Positions 63,936 through 64,000 of a stretch of 64,000 nucleotides of DNA are shown in pieces. The translations under genes and the position numbers were made by a program. This DNA comes from Mycolicibacterium setense (lineage in GTDB: Bacteria > Actinomycetota > Actinomycetes > Mycobacteriales > Mycobacteriaceae), in assembly GCF_000805385.1 (NCBI RefSeq), contig NZ_JTJW01000001.1, positions 248,001 through 312,000 on the forward strand. The letters run 5' to 3'. Every line of letters starts with the position of its first letter. The first letter of the stretch is position 1. The notes under the pieces are model-generated. The model did no database searches and was not told where the DNA came from. It saw nothing but the letters and a program-made list of their open reading frames with translations.

Positions 63936-64000
63936 TTGGGTGCCAGGGCACTCTCGGCCAGCCGCGCCATCACCGGCGTCAGCAGTCGGGCGTATTCCTC
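63932..64000 (-). CDS. C-terminal end of a gene continuing past the window
   Basis: The minus strand is open from the window edge to a TAG at 63932-63934, giving 22 residues that end VMARLAESALAPN. The stop overlaps the MarR stop tail to tail. The helical, Ala/Leu-rich end is compatible with many regulators or enzymes; no function can be assigned. Confidence 0.55.
   Translation of the reverse strand, partial: EEYARLLTPVMARLAESALAPN

Noticed and set aside
1..64000. CRISPR arrays, tRNA or rRNA genes, prophage or complete insertion sequences
   Set aside because: No regularly spaced repeats, cloverleaf arms with CCA-type ends, integrases or transposases were seen; the 13E12-type gene alone is not proof of a mobile element.

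Overview
The window is high-GC actinobacterial DNA and almost certainly comes from a fast-growing mycobacterium (Mycolicibacterium type). The evidence is a complete mce1 locus with its mam1-type accessory genes, a PtpB-type phosphatase next to FadE2, a CtpI-type P-type ATPase, a secreted PE-PPE-like protein, a 13E12-type DUF222/HNH protein and many FadE-type acyl-CoA dehydrogenases. From ptpB to the end of the mce1 locus the backbone matches the Mycobacterium tuberculosis order Rv0153c-Rv0178 (ptpB, fadE2, pnt, a TetR gene, adhE1, Rv0163, Rv0164, mce1R, fadD5, yrbE1AB, mce1A-F, Rv0175-Rv0178), with accessory genes inserted between the conserved blocks.

Region by region. 1-6150: a DUF456-type membrane protein (5' end cut off by the window), a YceI-like protein and a CtpI-type ATPase sandwiched between two small membrane proteins that share a motif. 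6165-8741: ptpB-fadE2 (minus) and a divergent DUF1348 gene. 8687-12826: a YnfM-like MFS exporter with a repeat-encoded tail, a LysR regulator, and a NarL-type two-component pair. 12833-22966: an LCP cell-wall ligase, an alpha/beta hydrolase, an acyl-CoA dehydrogenase, a membrane-anchored PQQ-like beta-propeller protein, a ROK regulator, a large exported Ig-like/PD40 protein and a RidA protein. 23082-29982: pntAB transhydrogenase (PntA in one piece), a CorA-like channel coupled to a TetR repressor with a strong four-half-site operator, a P450 and a DUF3159 protein. 30130-32799: a sulfonate/taurine-type ABC importer, followed by a tandem repeat and a large inverted repeat. 32961-34424: a dehalogenase-like hydrolase, the wreck of a CGNR zinc-finger regulator, and an unlisted 36-codon gene. 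34551-39100: TetR, SDR, DoxX-like protein, ECF41-type sigma factor and an acyl-CoA dehydrogenase. 39097-41088: adhE1, a thioesterase and an SRPBCC protein.

41113-56813 is the mce1 locus: the divergent GntR repressor mce1R, fadD5, then yrbE1A-yrbE1B-mce1A-F-mam1A-D in one tightly packed, often overlapping operon. Together these encode a lipid/fatty-acid importer: YrbE permeases, six Mce proteins that should span the periplasm, a fatty acyl-CoA ligase that activates the cargo, and Mam accessory proteins. A strong hairpin after fadD5 splits the ligase from the importer genes.

56830-64000 holds a DUF1275 membrane protein, an unrecognised conserved-looking protein, a DUF222/HNH protein, a fructosamine-kinase-like protein, a long regulatory gap with a CRP-like site before a secreted PE-PPE-like protein that carries a lysine/alanine-rich coiled-coil tail, and a divergent ABM monooxygenase/MarR pair sharing a palindromic operator. 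I see no tRNA, rRNA, CRISPR array, insertion sequence or prophage. Gene assignments rest on reading motifs and remembered family sequences; no searches were run.
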